Below, piece by piece: positions 11,570-25,111 of a stretch of 64,000 nt of DNA; position 1 is the stretch's first letter, and the number at the start of each line of letters is the position of its first letter. Made by a program: the position numbers and the translations under genes. The notes below the pieces were generated by a model. It searched no databases. It saw nothing but the letters and a program-made list of their open reading frames with translations, and was not told the origin of the DNA. Origin of the DNA: Moringa oleifera (lineage: Eukaryota > Streptophyta > Magnoliopsida > Brassicales > Moringaceae); NCBI GenBank assembly GCA_021397835.1, contig JAJFZO010000028.1, positions 2,961,501 to 3,025,500 on the forward strand, in the 5' to 3' direction.

Positions 11570-14130
11570 AAGTATTGACATGTAGCATCCTGCATTTGTG
11601 AATCCATCCATTTGACTAAAATTTTAGCTTTTGACCGATATTCTTTTGGTGATCATATGGGTTCCCAAGACAGATTCAAGTTGTTTAGATGTATTAAGAT
11701 CAACAGGAATAGACAATACTACAACAGCTTTAGGAAGTGTACTTACATATTTCTTCAAAAGACAAACATGGAAAACATCATGTACCTTATCCCTATCACA
11801 AAGTTTTAATTGGTTAGCAACCAACCCAACTTATTTCCAAACATGGCAAGGACCAAAATATCATGTAGATATTCTTGGAGGTACTATTTACCATGGAATT
11901 TTGTCCGTAGGTCTATAAGTGAAGTAAAACATACCTACTAATATTGAAGATGACTTCACACCTTCTTTTATCCACTTCAAATTTTTATCATGTCAAGATT
12001 TAGGGCCATTACCAAGTTATAGCGTAGTTCTTTTAAGATGGTTGTGCAACTTTTTAATAATTTATCAACAACATGTACCTTTATGGCTCCCCACATATAG
12101 GTTAGCAAAGGTGAAAGCATACAACTTTAAAGGGGCTATTTGGTCAAACAATGAGCTAAAGTATTATAATGATATTACACACAGGAAAGCTAATTAATGC
12201 ATTTTTACAGCTAATCAAAAGTGAAGCATCGTGATACTTCAAGGATCCAGTTTAAGACTTTATCTATCTACCCATTTATGGGTGATAACTTGAACTAATT
12301 TTAAGGGAGGTGTCATGCAATTAAAAGAGTGTCCTTCAAAAAGTAATGAGAAAGATACGATCACTTACAATTGAGGTTGAAATTCCATGAAGCTGTACCA
12401 TATCATCTATGAAGACCTTAGCCACTGTCTATGCCGTGTAGAGATGTTTGAGTAGAGCACAATGGTCGTGTTTTGACAATCGGTCTATCACCATCATAAT
12501 GGAATTATAGCCATGAGAGTTTGGGCAACCTTTTTATAAAATCCATAAATATATCACTCTAGATACATTCTGAGATAGAAAAGGGTTGAAGAGACCTCCT
12601 AGTTTTATGTTGTCATATTTACAAATATTGATAAATATCCCACTCTTTGATGTAAGTCTTGACTGTTGAACGCATGTTTGCCCAAGAGAAGTCACACGAC
12701 AATCGGTTAAGAGTCCGTTCATATTTGAAATGTCCTCACAGCATGATTTTTTGCTAATAATAAAGAAATCAGTGTAAAATTAGGGCTCAAACAAATCCTT
12801 TCCTTTTAAAGTCACATGCCATAACTTAACAAAAAAGACTTAGCGAAAAAAAAAAAAAGATTTTGATCTAGGTGAATAATAAGGATCATGTTGTACTTTC
12901 CTTTGTAGCATTGCCCACTAATTAAGAGTTGGACTGTGGACAAGAATAACATCCTTCCAGTCTTTGAACTGATGATACCTTGTGCATAGATCCAACTTAG
13001 AGAAACACTTCATGCCATATAACTCAACCAGTAATTCATCTATGATTGAATTAGAGATCTTTAATAATTATATTATTTAAGGCTCCATTGTCCACCTAAA
13101 ACCTCTAAATTTTGTCCCTTTTTTTTTTTTTACCAACAATAACAGAGATGAGAATAGACTGTTACTAGGACATATTAATTATTCTAGCAAAATTCTTGAA
13201 CCATACATTCAATCTTAGATTTTTAATAGTAACGTTACCTATAAGGTCTCACATTGATCAGTTAATTATTGGATTTAGAATGGTACAATGGTCATGGGAT
13301 GTTGAGGTGGCAAGCCTTTTGGTTCAACAAAGACCTCTTGGAACTCATTGAAAAGCTTCCTCAAGTAAGGTGAAAGTGCATCAGTCGGCTGCTTTGATTC
13401 GCTATAAGCTAATGTTTAGAAAAACAAATTCCATCCTATTTAAATGTTGCAATTCCTTATCTGTAATTCCTTCCTAGCTAGAGTCATGGTCAGCTCTTTG
13501 TAGTCCATTTGTACAGACTCAAAAGTTTCCAAGTGTTGTATATATAACACTGCTTGACAAACCACCACTAGAAACACGTAAAAATTAACCTTCACTAGAT
13601 ACCCTTGAATTAACAAGGTAAGCCTCACACATGTTCCTGAACATTTTACTATTTCTTGATTTGCCATAACCACGTGAAATAACATCCCTCGTAACCCTAG
13701 AAGACCTAGCCTTGTTACTATTGCCTAGTCTGCCAAGTAATGGGTACTTTCGCCATCGATTAAAGAGAGCAATGTCTTAGTTAAGAAGCTCATCAGGAAC
13801 CTATAGAGTTCAAGGGTGCATTGCACTTGTCATGGCAAGCAAAGACATTCCTGGTTGGGGTTTAAGTGCAAGCGTCACTTTGTTCCCTGAGTTTCGGGCA
13901 TCCTTCTTAGGAGACGCATAATACTCAATCATAAAAAGCTGAAGATGTTGGTATCTATGTCTAGGGGCAAAGTTTTCATTACAATAAAAGCATAAACCCG
14001 TTAATCTTCATTCTTAGCCTTCTTGGCTAGTCAATGTTTTTGCATTGTCATATTAGGAGTTGTGGCTTTAATGGTGGTGGAGGACCTAAATTTTCAGTAG
14101 TGGGATCAAGCGTGGGCTTTGGCAAGGAGC
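11570..14130 (-). pseudogene. Ty3/gypsy chromovirus-type gag-pol relic, left-arm copy
   Basis: Minus-strand reading, 5' to 3'. A gag zinc knuckle near 13955-13995 (CFYCNENFAPRHRY, last cysteine lost). An aspartic protease-like region at 13440-13700 (IQGYLVKVNFYV). Traces of RT near 13000-13300. An integrase N-terminal part and core at 12370-12720 ending IYLWIL. A chromodomain-like C-terminus at 11590-11824 (VFHVCLLKKYVS, then LVKWMDS). The order protease, RT, integrase, chromodomain is that of chromoviral gypsy elements. Numerous stops and frameshifts make it non-functional. It is the mirror partner of 55228-57868. Relative to that copy it lacks about 870 bp around the primer site and gag N-terminus, but it keeps the integrase zinc region and chromodomain that the right copy lost. 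Confidence 0.75.
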
Positions 14131-14720
14131 TAGCAACTCGTGCGTCTGATAGATATGGCTTTTTAAGGAATGGATAACAATCCATAATCGACACTTAAAG
14201 AAATCAAAAGATAAAAGTAATGGGAGAGACAAGGCTGCTGTACAATAACAATAACAAAAGGACATAGTTATTGCATGTTCTCGACCTAGTTTGCCCATAC
14301 CATGCAAAACCAAGCAAAACTTCCACGCATTCCATGCAATGCAAAGCTTCCATGTATCAAATAGCTTACTTAAAGCCTCCATGATGTTAGGCCATTAGTA
14401 AATACCAACTTCATCTTGGCTTCTCAAGAAAAAAGATCCTATAAAAGTTAGAGGGTAGGAGGAGAGACACAAAGAGATAATGAGAGAGAGAGAAAGCAAT
14501 ATTACTAGCAACAATTATTTAATCTTTATTGGCAACTCTAGAATCTGATTCTCTTCTCTTAGAGAGTATGCTTTATGTTTGTTTCCAATCAAAAGTTAAT
14601 GGCTGGCCTTCCTTTGTATATTAAGGGATAGAGGAGAGAAAGACATAAAAAGACAAAGAGAGAGAACAGGAAAGTAATTTAATTTTGCTTACCCTTTGAC
14701 TACTTAAGTATATTAGTTGG
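14131..14720 (-). repeat. LTR-like block beside the gypsy relic, left-arm copy
   Basis: Aligns in reverse complement with 54627-55090 and with parts of 46370-46900 in the right arm. It holds GA/CT-rich tracts (14476-14520, 14630-14670) and repeated 'CATGCAA/CATGGAA'-type words at 14290-14360. Because the right-arm counterpart ends just before a tRNA-Met-like primer site, I interpret this block as the LTR of the gypsy relic. The sequence at 14566-14570 is the empty site matching the Athila-like insertion in the right arm. Confidence 0.55.
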
Positions 14721-15309
14721 TCCCTTCAAAAATAATTGCTTCTTGCAAAACAATGTCAAAATACTTAAAAATAACTAAAAATATGAATGACATATTTTTT
14801 ATTATTTTACAATACAAAATATGTAGTAAGTAACACTATTTAAAAGAAACTATTTGAAAAGGCAAAAATATGCAAAAGTAGTGCAACTTTACTTGTTTGC
14901 ACTTGCTTTGCTTGAACATATGGATGAACTACATATGTTTATTGTCCTTTCTTCTGCGACACATCAAAATCTTTCAGCAAATCTACTTAAAGTAGTTTCA
15001 TATCTGTACATATGAACTTAACAAATGTCAATTGTGGGGGGACAACGTATTAACTTTTCAAAGATAAGATTGTAAATTTTGTTTGTTTCTTAAAGTGTTG
15101 TTCTTCATTGAGCTCTCATTTACTACAGCTTTGTCTTTAAATTAATAAAGAATAATTATAAGTAAAAGGATTGTTACACAATTACAAATAGAAGAGAAAG
15201 AATATACATGTTTTTGAACTGATTGCAAAATAATGATATACTTTTTAGTTTTGAGATATTTGAATAAGAATCTATTTCAAGTTTATCAGATTTAGAACTT
15301 GACATTAAA

Positions 15310-15910
15310 AAAACTCTTCATGAAAATTTCCTATACTTGGGAAAAATTACCACCTGAATTCATAATGTGTGTCTCCAGCCAACTGAGGAAACTAATATTC
15401 ACAAGCTCTTCTTCAAAGAGTTCAGAAAAATCTTCATATCCAGAACTTTTTGTCGCGGAGTTTCTCTTAATACCTTGCTCCTTATTTGCAAAACTTTCAT
15501 TACTCACATTGGAAAAATCCTTTTCAACTTCCACTTACATTGACTTCCCTTCCATAAACCCAATAGTCTCATTATTGTAGCTGCTGTTTGAGTTTCTAGA
15601 GAATTCTTCTACATCGAAAATAATGAAGGAAAGAGTTTGCATTAAAGTAAAGGTTTTGAACTTATAAAAGGTAAAGGTGAGAGGATCTTGATAATGTGTT
15701 TGGCTGCAAACACCTCTATTCGAAAAGAGTTGAAATGATAGTTATGACCAGGAAAACCCTTAGTCAATCTTTTTATACGTATAATTGTTGAAATAAGTAG
15801 CTTTAAACTGGTAGCTCCCTGATACATAGAGCTTCTCTTGCCAAATGTATGTCCAAGCCTTTTCGATGTGGCCTCTTACTTCCTTCACATATATTTTTTT
15901 TCGATTTGTC
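15310..15910 (-). pseudogene. AP2-type transcription factor gene relic, left-arm copy
   Basis: On the minus strand 15815-15905 encodes HTFGKRSSMYQG, matching the start of the first AP2 DNA-binding repeat of ANT/AP2-subfamily factors (consensus TFG-R-S-Y-RGVTRH). The remainder of that repeat is missing: the roughly 670 bp present in the right arm (about 43105-43775) is deleted here. A further open segment at 15331-15534 (MEVEKDFSNVSNESFANKEQ, then YEDFSELFEEEL) matches the right-arm copy closely but is not a domain I recognise; it may be the C-terminal exon of the same gene. A stop interrupts it just upstream (MEGKSM then stop). Broken copy; mirror partner of 42930-44180. Confidence 0.6.
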
Positions 15911-16047
15911 CGCATCTACTCTCATGGCTTCTTACAAGTACTTGATAAGTGAGAGAAATTTTAGTATAAAATAAAACCATAAATCAAAGAATTGATATAA
16001 TATATCTAACCTTGCTTCTCGTTTTTGTTCCTGTTATTTTAATGACA

Positions 16048-16400
16048 CACCATGAGAAAACAAGCCTTTTATGACGATCCAAAAACTGTCATTACAAGTG
16101 ATGACATAGAAACTTTATGATGGTCTAAAAGACTGTCTCAAATTCTTAATGATTTTTAACCGTAATTAAAAAGTTAAAGTATTAATGATGGTCTGTGACG
16201 GATCATCATAAAAAAATTATGATGGTCCATAATAAGATGTCATAAAATATATTCATAACATCATGATAGTCTTTGTGTCCATCATTAAAAATATTCATTT
16301 ATTAATGGCGGTCTTTATGACTAAAAGAATATGCACTTTTTTATGAAGGTTTTTATGACCATCATAAAAAATATTTATGTTTTATTATATATTTTTTATT
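16048..16400. repeat. Left subterminal repeat region of the CACTA element
   Basis: Degenerate repeats of the form 'TTATGATGGTC' and its complement recur about every 40-50 bp from 16070 to 16370. In En/Spm-type elements such subterminal motifs bind the transposon's DNA-binding protein. The array is more degraded than the one at the right end. Confidence 0.7.
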
Positions 16401-17244
16401 AATTAATTATAATTTTTTTATAATTTTAGTTAATTAATTAATATTTATCATTTGTTTTTGCAATTATAGTCAAACAGTACAAAAATATCAAACAAAAAAA
16501 TTACATATATTAATAACTACAACTGTTATCATTTTACAAAATATAATAATATTAAGTATAAGAAATAAACAAAATATTTGCAAATTAAATTACACAATAT
16601 GTCATCTTCACTGCTTTGTTCTACCATTACAATAAAAAATACCTAGTGAATTAAATGTGTCACTCCTACAATAGTTATAGAAAAGATACATTATTATATC
16701 AGCTCTATTTAACATATAATTAATTTAGATATCAAAATACATAAGCAATTGTAATAAAACTTGAAAATCAAACATAATAAAAGGTTGCAAATGCATCTAG
16801 ATGTCAAAAATATAACTTCCTTGCAACTCATAAGATATATATTAATCATAATATATAATTTTTTATTTCAATTCCCTACATCTAGATATGAAAAGTGTAA
16901 CTTCTTGTAATGCAATAGTAAATGCAAAAATTAACTGATCATGAACATATTTATTTCATATGCATGCTTGAATACTTTTACTTGTTTTTTTCTTTACCAA
17001 CTTCTTAAAGATGACCTTTACAGAATTCTTAATAGAATTAGTAGATGGCTCAATGAAAAATATGGGCAGAGTGCTCAATGAATAGAATTAGTCTATCATA
17101 TTTGAATTTAATCAAGCCAAACAACACACAATTAAAACACAACCATTAATGAGCCAACAAGGATCCAATTATGATAGTAATTGTTGTGCATGCATAGTTC
17201 ATTTACCATGTACTTCATCAATTTCTTCATTACTATATGTATCT

Positions 17245-20200
17245 TTACCGTTGAACTTTAAGATTAAAATACAAATAAGACAATATAATCAATTTGATAT
17301 TATTTATAAATATGAAACTTTTAATATGTAAAAAAAATAATATTATGACCTTCTCACAAACAATTTTTGGATCTTCAATTATTTTCCTCATAAACTGAAG
17401 CACAAAATAACCACATTCTATACCACCTCTTTGAATCGGTTCCTGTACATGTAGAAATATCATTAACATATATTATTTTCAATATTATTAATAATAAAAA
17501 AATAAAATGAACTCACTTGAATTCGTTGCCATGTAATATTTTGTCTCATACAAAACATTTAAAAATCTCCTGTATCATTAACTAATAAACATTTGAAAAC
17601 ATGTAGTATTTAGAATTACTAATGAAACCAATAAACAAAAGAAATAAAGTAAAACTTGTAATCACATGGTCATAATTTTTTTAAGATCAGGTCCTACTTT
17701 ATAACCCAAAGAATCCAAATGATATACTATTTGTGATGCCATATCAATAGTCATTAATTCCCAATGAAATCTATTCGTAATTAGAAAAATAAAAGATGAT
17801 AAATAGCCAAACGAGATCTGTCTTTGTAAAACAAATAACATAGAAATTTCTTACTTTGGATTGTAAGGCATTAAAAGAATTTGATTTGAATGTGCTTTTC
17901 TAACCGCTCAACTACATGTCGTGCTTTATCTTTCAACCTACTTTCATTACTTAGTCCACCAGAGAGTGAGACAATCATAGGATTGATGAAGCCAAATTGT
18001 TTCAACTTTTTAGTATCTTCCAAATTAGCATGTAGATATTTCAAAGTAAACAAATTAAAAGTTAAATCATATAAACATAGATATTAAAATAAACTGATAT
18101 TGAAATTCTGTCTCACTTGATATACAGACAAATACTAGTTCCTTCCAGTTCTTTTTTATCAATCATGATAGAGCAATCTTCCAAGCCAAAATAGCAATAA
18201 AATGGATTAAAAAAAAAATCATCATCAAATCTTACTCTAACTTCATTTCACATATTAATCATCAATGGATAAGCTGCTTTTACGAACTGCTTCAGAGCTT
18301 GCTTAGAAACGGATCTTACTTTTTTACTGATTTCCTTTTCCTTTGTCTTCAAACATGTGACAATAATAAATTTTTAAGGTCAAATAATTTTAACATGAAA
18401 AGAAACAAAGATAATATACTAGAACTAAAAATTATCTCATACCTCCTTAACAATATGAGTGAAAACCAAGTCTTTAGGCCAACTTACATGATGACCCAAT
18501 GCATCTTTAACAAATATAAGATATTCATCCTCATTTTCAAAAAGTAGTCTAGCATCTTGACTAAATATTTGATCAACAAAAATCACAAAATTGACACAAG
18601 AACCATCAATAATAGTGCCCATTGTAACAACATTTTTTAGTGTATCTAGTGCTAATTTACATACAACACCCTATTCATAATAAAATGACATTATTAATTG
18701 TAATCAATAGTAAAAACAATGTCTACAACATTAAATAAATAAGTAAATACCTATATCTTCAAATCTTCATCAAAACATTGCAAGAATCCTTCATAGGCAT
18801 TGGTGAATCGAGTTTTTGTATCTTATTGGAGCTATGACCTTCAAGTTGTAAAACACGTGAATGTGTATCTGTGCTTCCTTAAGTCAACAACATCAATTTC
18901 TATTCTACCTTAGCCAAGCAAGCTTTTAGATATGCTACCTTATTAGGAGTTAAAAAAAGACCAAAGAAGTGATAAACTTTTTGACTCCTCTAACTCGACC
19001 CTTATGCTCATTGGTACCAAAAGTTTTGATTAAAATGTCATCACTGCCTGAGAACGTAATGGTACTTGCTTTTGACTGCTTCATTAACAGATCCTATAAT
19101 AATCCATGTCGAATTAAGTATAAATTATATAGAAATTAATTTTCTACTTTTATAAGCTATTATTCATCACTTGCACGCAATAAATATAAAATATTACAAC
19201 TTAACTTTAAGTGTGTCAAGAAAACAAGTAGGGAAGAAAAAGACGGAACATTTTCTATCTGGGTGTCTTTGTTCATAAGCCTAGAAAAAGTGGCATTCCA
19301 ATTGGTTAGTCTATATTTCCTTACTACCTAAATAATATTCCCTTACTGCCTCATTGTCTTCAAACTTTAGCAAATAATCTTTATAAGACAAGATTTCAAA
19401 CATTTATGTAAGATTCATTAAGAAAGAAAACTTACAATTTTTTCAATTATAGGCATCGTTCTAGTGCATAATGTCCTTCTTTATCTTGTCGTACTAGCTT
19501 TCATAATTCACTACGATCAATCTCCTCTTCTACCTTGACTTTTGCTTTTTGTAAAGATGGAGTAACAAATTAAAAGTTAAAAAGAATGTATCTTAAAATC
19601 ATCACAAAGAATGTAAGAATGCGAAAGTTACTAATTTGTGCTCTAAGATTGTATATCCACCTCGACTCAATCGATGAAGATATTTACTATGTTTTTATCA
19701 TTTTTTTTTTGTTCCTCACTCAATTTCTACAATGTTTCATTGCAGTTAATGAAGAAACATGAAATATTTATTGTTCAAAAAACATATTACAACATAAATG
19801 AACCTTAAAATCCTCTGAAAGTAGTGATTTAACGAACCTCTCCCAATCATTTTGTGAAATGAAACTGAATCAAGATTGTCGGCAAAAGGCATTATATATT
19901 TTGTTGTTAGGATATTCTTGAATGTTCTAAATTTGTTGCCAATTGATTGTAAGATAGACTTTCTTATGCGATGATCAATTTCAAATGCATCTTATAAATG
20001 AAATTTGAAAAGTTACTGTGCTAATAAAAAGTATAATTAAATATTTAGGGTGAAAGTGTTAAATCTGAACATATTCCTACGTTTTTTCTTTCAAATGATT
20101 AGGAACGTTTCACCAGTCACTACAAGTTATAAGTACCGTGGTACGTGCAAGAATTCCAATAGTAGACATAAGGGATTTAGCTTCAGCACCATATGATACG

Positions 20201-20307
20201 CGTTTTGAATTAAACTGTACCACCTTCTTTGTCCTCATATTTTTCTGGTTTAATAATTTTGGTGGTCCTCTCTGTTTGGTAGGCAAATCTGACAACTTCT
20301 TAGTCAT
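17245..20307 (-). pseudogene. Second CACTA gene: Ptta/En/Spm-type N-terminus with Ulp1 (C48) protease domain, pseudogene
   Basis: N-terminal block at 20110-20307 (QRGPPKL...VVQFNSKR...STIGILARTTV) matches the plant transposase Ptta/En/Spm family. The segment 18437-18622 (GHHVSWPKDLVF) is the conserved middle block. At 17700-18053 and 17380-17440 is a Ulp1-type cysteine protease. All landmarks of its catalytic set are visible: His in FHWELMTIDM, Asp in YHLDSL, Gln in the PIQRGG stretch and Cys in GIECGYFV. Ulp1 enzymes cleave SUMO-like modifiers, but the role of the domain in CACTA elements is not established. Exons are separated by AT-rich, intron-like gaps; stops in some blocks and long unassigned gaps (18700-20050) make the present copy unlikely to be functional. 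Transcribed in the same direction as, and downstream of, the TNP2 gene. Confidence 0.75.
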
Positions 20308-20447
20308 ATAATCCTACAAATATAAAATATAATCCAAATAAATAGCTAGAGCATAATTCATTATATGATACTAGTTTTTGCGATAAATAATACTGTCATA
20401 AAAGAAGAAAGAAAACAATCAAACCTTTTTTCCTTAAGTTAAAAAGT

Positions 20448-23400
20448 TTATTTGTAAGCTTCATCAATCCAAGTTCCATCACAATCGGGTCGTATATAGT
20501 TAACATCATCCTTATCAATTTCATTATTTATACCGACTTCAAGTATGCCATCAATAATGGAATCATATTCTTCTATATTGTCCACATCATTATTTCTCTC
20601 ATTATGTTTATAGTTTCATTATGGAGTAGAGCAAACAATGGACCATCTTAGATCTAGTTATTCTAGAACGTAAAAGACCTATTTAGTTTGAGAAGCTAAA
20701 ATGAAACAATCAGATTTATGGCCATGCCATTTAAGATCAACTAATATGTGACCAACATCATCTAATTTAATCCTACCATTATTTTTAACCCAATCACATT
20801 TGAACAATGTTGTTTTGAACATGTGGTAATCGAGCTCCCATATTTCTTTGATAACACCATAAAATGACAATTATCCAATTACTAGATTCTTGTCCTTAGC
20901 ACTTCAAATTTGCATTGTTATTGCAACTATAGTGACTCCACTATTTTGTATGACGACTATTACTATAGTGACTCCACTATTTTGTATGACTCGACTATTA
21001 TCACGTTGCCATGTATGAAAGCAATAACCATTTACATCATATCCAGGATATTTCATAACTTTAGGATGAGGTCCATGTGCTACCCATTTCACAAAAAATG
21101 AAGGTTGATTTTGCCTTTATATTTCTGATGCAACCTATTGAAAAAAATTTAATCAAATAGATTTTAGTATTAAATAAATATAAGACATATGGTCATGTTA
21201 AAGAAACTAGTACATATCTTTTCTTGAAACCAAGAAAGAAAGGTCCAAGTATGCTCATCTTGTAACCATTTGAATTGTTTTGATTGACGGGGATACTGTA
21301 ATTTCACATAATTGATATGCTTACTATCAATGAAATAAGGTTGAGCTCAGCTAATGAATACATATATGCATGAAGTATATGATTTATAATCAAAATACAC
21401 ATAGATTAGGAAAAGACATACTCAACATATGGTTGGACGTCAAGTGAATTTAGTAATACATAAAGATGTGTGTGCTCTAATTCTTGTCGATCAACAATAA
21501 TAATGTGACCACCAGGTAAGGGCTTTTCAACTTGGATGTTATCTTCTTTTCCACATGGAATACCAATTGGATGCATGTTAGAGTAATAATCTCCACAAAA
21601 TTCAAGTGCTTCTTCTGCAATGTAGCATTCAGCAATACATCCTTTAGGATGATTACAGTTACGAACATATCCTTTCAAAGTTTTCATGAACCATTCAAAA
21701 TGATACATCCATCTAAGATATACCGGTCCATATAATCTCACTTTTCTAACAAGGTACACTGTTAAATACACCATTATATGGAAAAAAGAAGGTGGAAAGT
21801 ATTTTTCAAATAAGCAAAGAGTTACCACCAAATCTTGCTGTAATTTGCCTAATTTTGAAATATCCACAACCTTACTACATAAAACATTGAAGAAGAAGCA
21901 AAATCTCATGATTGCATATCTAACATGTTTTAGCAAAACTGAGCGAATAGCCAATGGTAGAAGTTGTTGCATAAGAGCATGACAATCATGAGACTTAAGA
22001 CCTTGAATTTTTCATATCTGTCATTGGCACAAGATTTTTGAAATTTAAAGAATACCTATCTAAAACTTTTATGCTTGATAATGTCCCACAAAACATCCTT
22101 CTCTTTAATTTGCTTAGAGTGTAACAAGTAGCTAGTAAATAAATACAACCATTTACAACCTTAGGAGCTAACTCTTTTCTTAAGCCAATTTTTGCAAGGT
22201 CTAGTCGAGTGTTGATCCCATTTTTAGATTTTCTAGGAACATTAAGTAAAGTTCCATATGTGCTTTTGCAAACATTTTTTTCAATATGCATTTCATCCAA
22301 AATGTGCCAAACATGTAAAATTTTCCAATATTCAAGGTCGAAAAAGCATGATTTCTTCTTGAAGCACATGTATGAATATTGTCATTCAATCTTTACCCTG
22401 TGTCATTTTCTTCTTAGAAACTGTATTTTTACCCTATACATTACTAATGGAGGTTACTTTCTATAGTATTTCTTCTCCACTTAGTACATAAGGAAGTGAA
22501 TTGGTTTCATGTTCTCCATTGAATGCTTTCTTTTACTTTCTAAATGGGTGATTTTTTGGAAGGAATCGTCTATGACCCATATACACATTCTTTTTACCAT
22601 GTTGTAATCTACAAGTATACGTGCTTTCACCACATATTGGACAAGCATAATATCCCTTAACTGAACAACCGAAAAGATTCTCATAAGTAGAAAAATCATT
22701 AATTGTCCATAATAAAATAGCTCCTAATGTAAATAACTCTTTTCGGTAAGAATCATAGACTTCTACACCAACCTCCCATAGAAGCTTCAAATCATCAATC
22801 AATCGAGCAAGATATACATCAATATCATTACCTGATTGGGGAAGCCTTGATATAAGTGAGGATAACACCATAAATTTTCATTTCATACCATACATAACCA
22901 AGGTGGTAGATTATATGTTATTATTACCACTGGCTAATAACTATATGCAGTGCTAAGAGAATTATGTGGATTTATTCCATCAACAAGAATAGCCAATCAA
23001 AGATTTCTATGTACGGATGCAAAACTTGGCCACTTAAAGTCTATTAACTTCAAAGCAAGTGAATCGACAAGATGTCTTAGTTTCCCTTCTACTTCCCTTT
23101 TATTAGCATGCCAAATTAAATGTTGTACAATTTAAAGTGACTGAAACATTTGCCTAAATTGTGGAATAGGAGGAAAGTACCACAATACTTTAGCAAGAAT
23201 CCTTTTCATTTGGTTTTTTACCTTACCATTTTCTTTCCATCCTGATAGTCCACAAGTAAGACAAGATGATAAATCCTTATACTCCTTTCTATAGAGTATA
23301 CAATCATTCGGGCAAGCATGTATTTTCTCGTAATATAAACCCAATACGTTCATGTTTTTTTTGCTTCATATATCGATGTAGGGATTTTATTTCCAGTAGA

Positions 23401-23912
23401 AAACATATCAGACAGAAAACTTAACAAATCAAAAAAGCTCTTATCTGACCACCCATACTTTTCTTTTATATTATATAATCTCATCAATGTAGACAACTTA
23501 GGATATTTCATATTACCAGGATATAAAGGCCTTTCTACATCTTCTAGTAAGTTCTGAAATAATTTGGGATCATCTTGACAATATTCAAATGCATCATTAA
23601 CCATGTTTATCGTATTGTTGATATGATCATCCTTGGAAGATTCATTAAATACTGATTTCTTATTTATGTAAGATCTAGAAGAACACTCGTCTCCATGCCA
23701 AATCCATCTCTTATACCTCTGATCAATCCCTTTACTACATAAATGATACTTTACTTTTCAAAACTTAATAATGTTAAATTAGCACATAATTGACAAGGAC
23801 ATCTAATGAGTGTAGGATCTTCACAATGAGAAATGGTAAAAGCAAGACACTCATCCACGCCATCAGAAAACTCCTTGGATAATCTACTCAAGTGCATCCA
23901 AGATTTATCCAT
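20448..23912 (-). pseudogene. TNP2-type CACTA transposase, pseudogene
   Basis: Starts at the ATG at 23912 (MDKSWMHLSRLSKEF, Transpos_assoc domain) and ends at the TAA at 20448-20450 (DGTWIDEAYK). Domain order: Transpos_assoc 23680-23912; N-terminal transposase block 23350-23604; Transposase_21 core 22000-23353, including CPNDC, LPQSGNDIDVYLA, GYYACPICGE and HIEKNV; DUF4218 at 21406-21972 (MQQLLPLAIRSVL, RWMYHFEWFMKTLKGYV); DUF4216 at 20679-21092 (PGYDVNGYCFHT, then YGVIKEIWELDY). The order is colinear with intact TNP2 proteins. Frameshifts or stops occur near 22880, 22000 and 20890, so it encodes no full transposase now. TNP2 carries the catalytic function in CACTA transposition. Confidence 0.88.
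20926..20990 (-). repeat. 36-bp in-frame tandem duplication within DUF4216
   Basis: Two copies of a 29-bp block (ACTATAGTGACTCCACTATT...), starting at 20926 and 20962, lie 36 bp apart. This adds exactly 12 codons and duplicates the conserved QNSGV motif. The duplication keeps the frame. Confidence 0.9.
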
Positions 23913-25111
23913 ATTCTATCATATGATGACAAATAAAAGAAAACCCACTTATTATGTATGCTTATTTTTTATGTAATACATATCATGTAAAGCAATGTTA
24001 TTATAAAAATAAGATAAGAAACAAGATGCCCACTAGACTGAAAGGCCTTAGGCAAAGCGAAAACTATTTCTTCTAAACACATGGTACATTAATAGATTAG
24101 TAAAGAATTACTAACCTGAAATAATGTTAGCTATGCAAAAAAAGTAGTAGCTTCTGTCTAAAGGGTTTTAACTTTTCTTTCAACTTCTATTAATGTGTAA
24201 CAAGGTTTCCCTTCCTTCGAATGAACAACTAACTATTAATTTGCAATTATCCTGCATGATGAACCATATCATCTGTGAGAAAAAAAAAAGCCTTTATTAC
24301 AAGCACAACAAAATACTAAAAACGTTCCACTTTAATTGAAGTCCTTGAATATCAATAAACTTTTTCTTTCAATGATTATTCTCTTATTATTGGTTAGTCT
24401 TTGCTTCAACTAAAATAATCCCTAATCCATCAAGTACTGTGTGTTAACAAGACATACTAGTTATCAATTATCCAAAAATATTTGTAAAACTAATATTTTC
24501 TACCATAATTTACTTAGAGTTTCTAGTATCACTGTGGAAACTAAACTGGAATTCAAAATGTCAACAAAATTTACTTAAGACATGCAAACTGTTTGACAAG
24601 TCAATAAACACCTAGTCATAATAGAAATTAAGTTGAAGTTACAGAATTCTTCAAGTACATGTTCCAATAAAAATTTTCTCCTTTGATTTACTTACAATTT
24701 CTCGTATCACAACAGTAACAAACATGAGTATCATCCGATAGCGCACAGTGCCAAGAGAAGAAAATTTTAAAACAAAACTGCGTAAGAAATCGCAAGACTT
24801 GACAAAAAAATCTTTCTTTCTCTCTTATAATACGAGATGAAGGTTTGATTAGTTTCACATACCATTTTGCTTACTTTAATGGTATCATCCAACAGTACAC
24901 GAACCCTATTTCATAAAATTTCTTAAAAGAACGAAGCTTTGCATCGATTATATGATGTTGAAAGAGTGAAATTTCTATTTCAAAGAATGGTGTTTTCATA
25001 GGAGAGTGAAGTAAGAACACTGGAAGTACGTGGGTGAAGATCTTTTAAGTATTATAATCGATCATATATATTGTTTAAAGTCTATTACTACTAAAATCGT
25101 TGCATAAGATT
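23913..25111. other. CACTA 5' leader region, no ORF
   Basis: Between the TNP2 start and the tRNA-like array there is about 1.2 kb of AT-rich DNA with no coding signal. Its distal part (24680-25111) is homologous, inverted, to 34281-34716 of the second CACTA element, so it belongs to the element proper and probably holds its promoter and untranslated leader. Confidence 0.6.

Noticed and set aside
14086..14382. Open frame on the minus strand (MEALSKLF...) with a similar frame at 54824-55054, suggesting a conserved small gene in both arms
   Set aside because: Both lie in the LTR-like block next to the gypsy primer site, contain simple GCATGGA repeats, and the similarity is explained by the arm duplication; no domain is visible.
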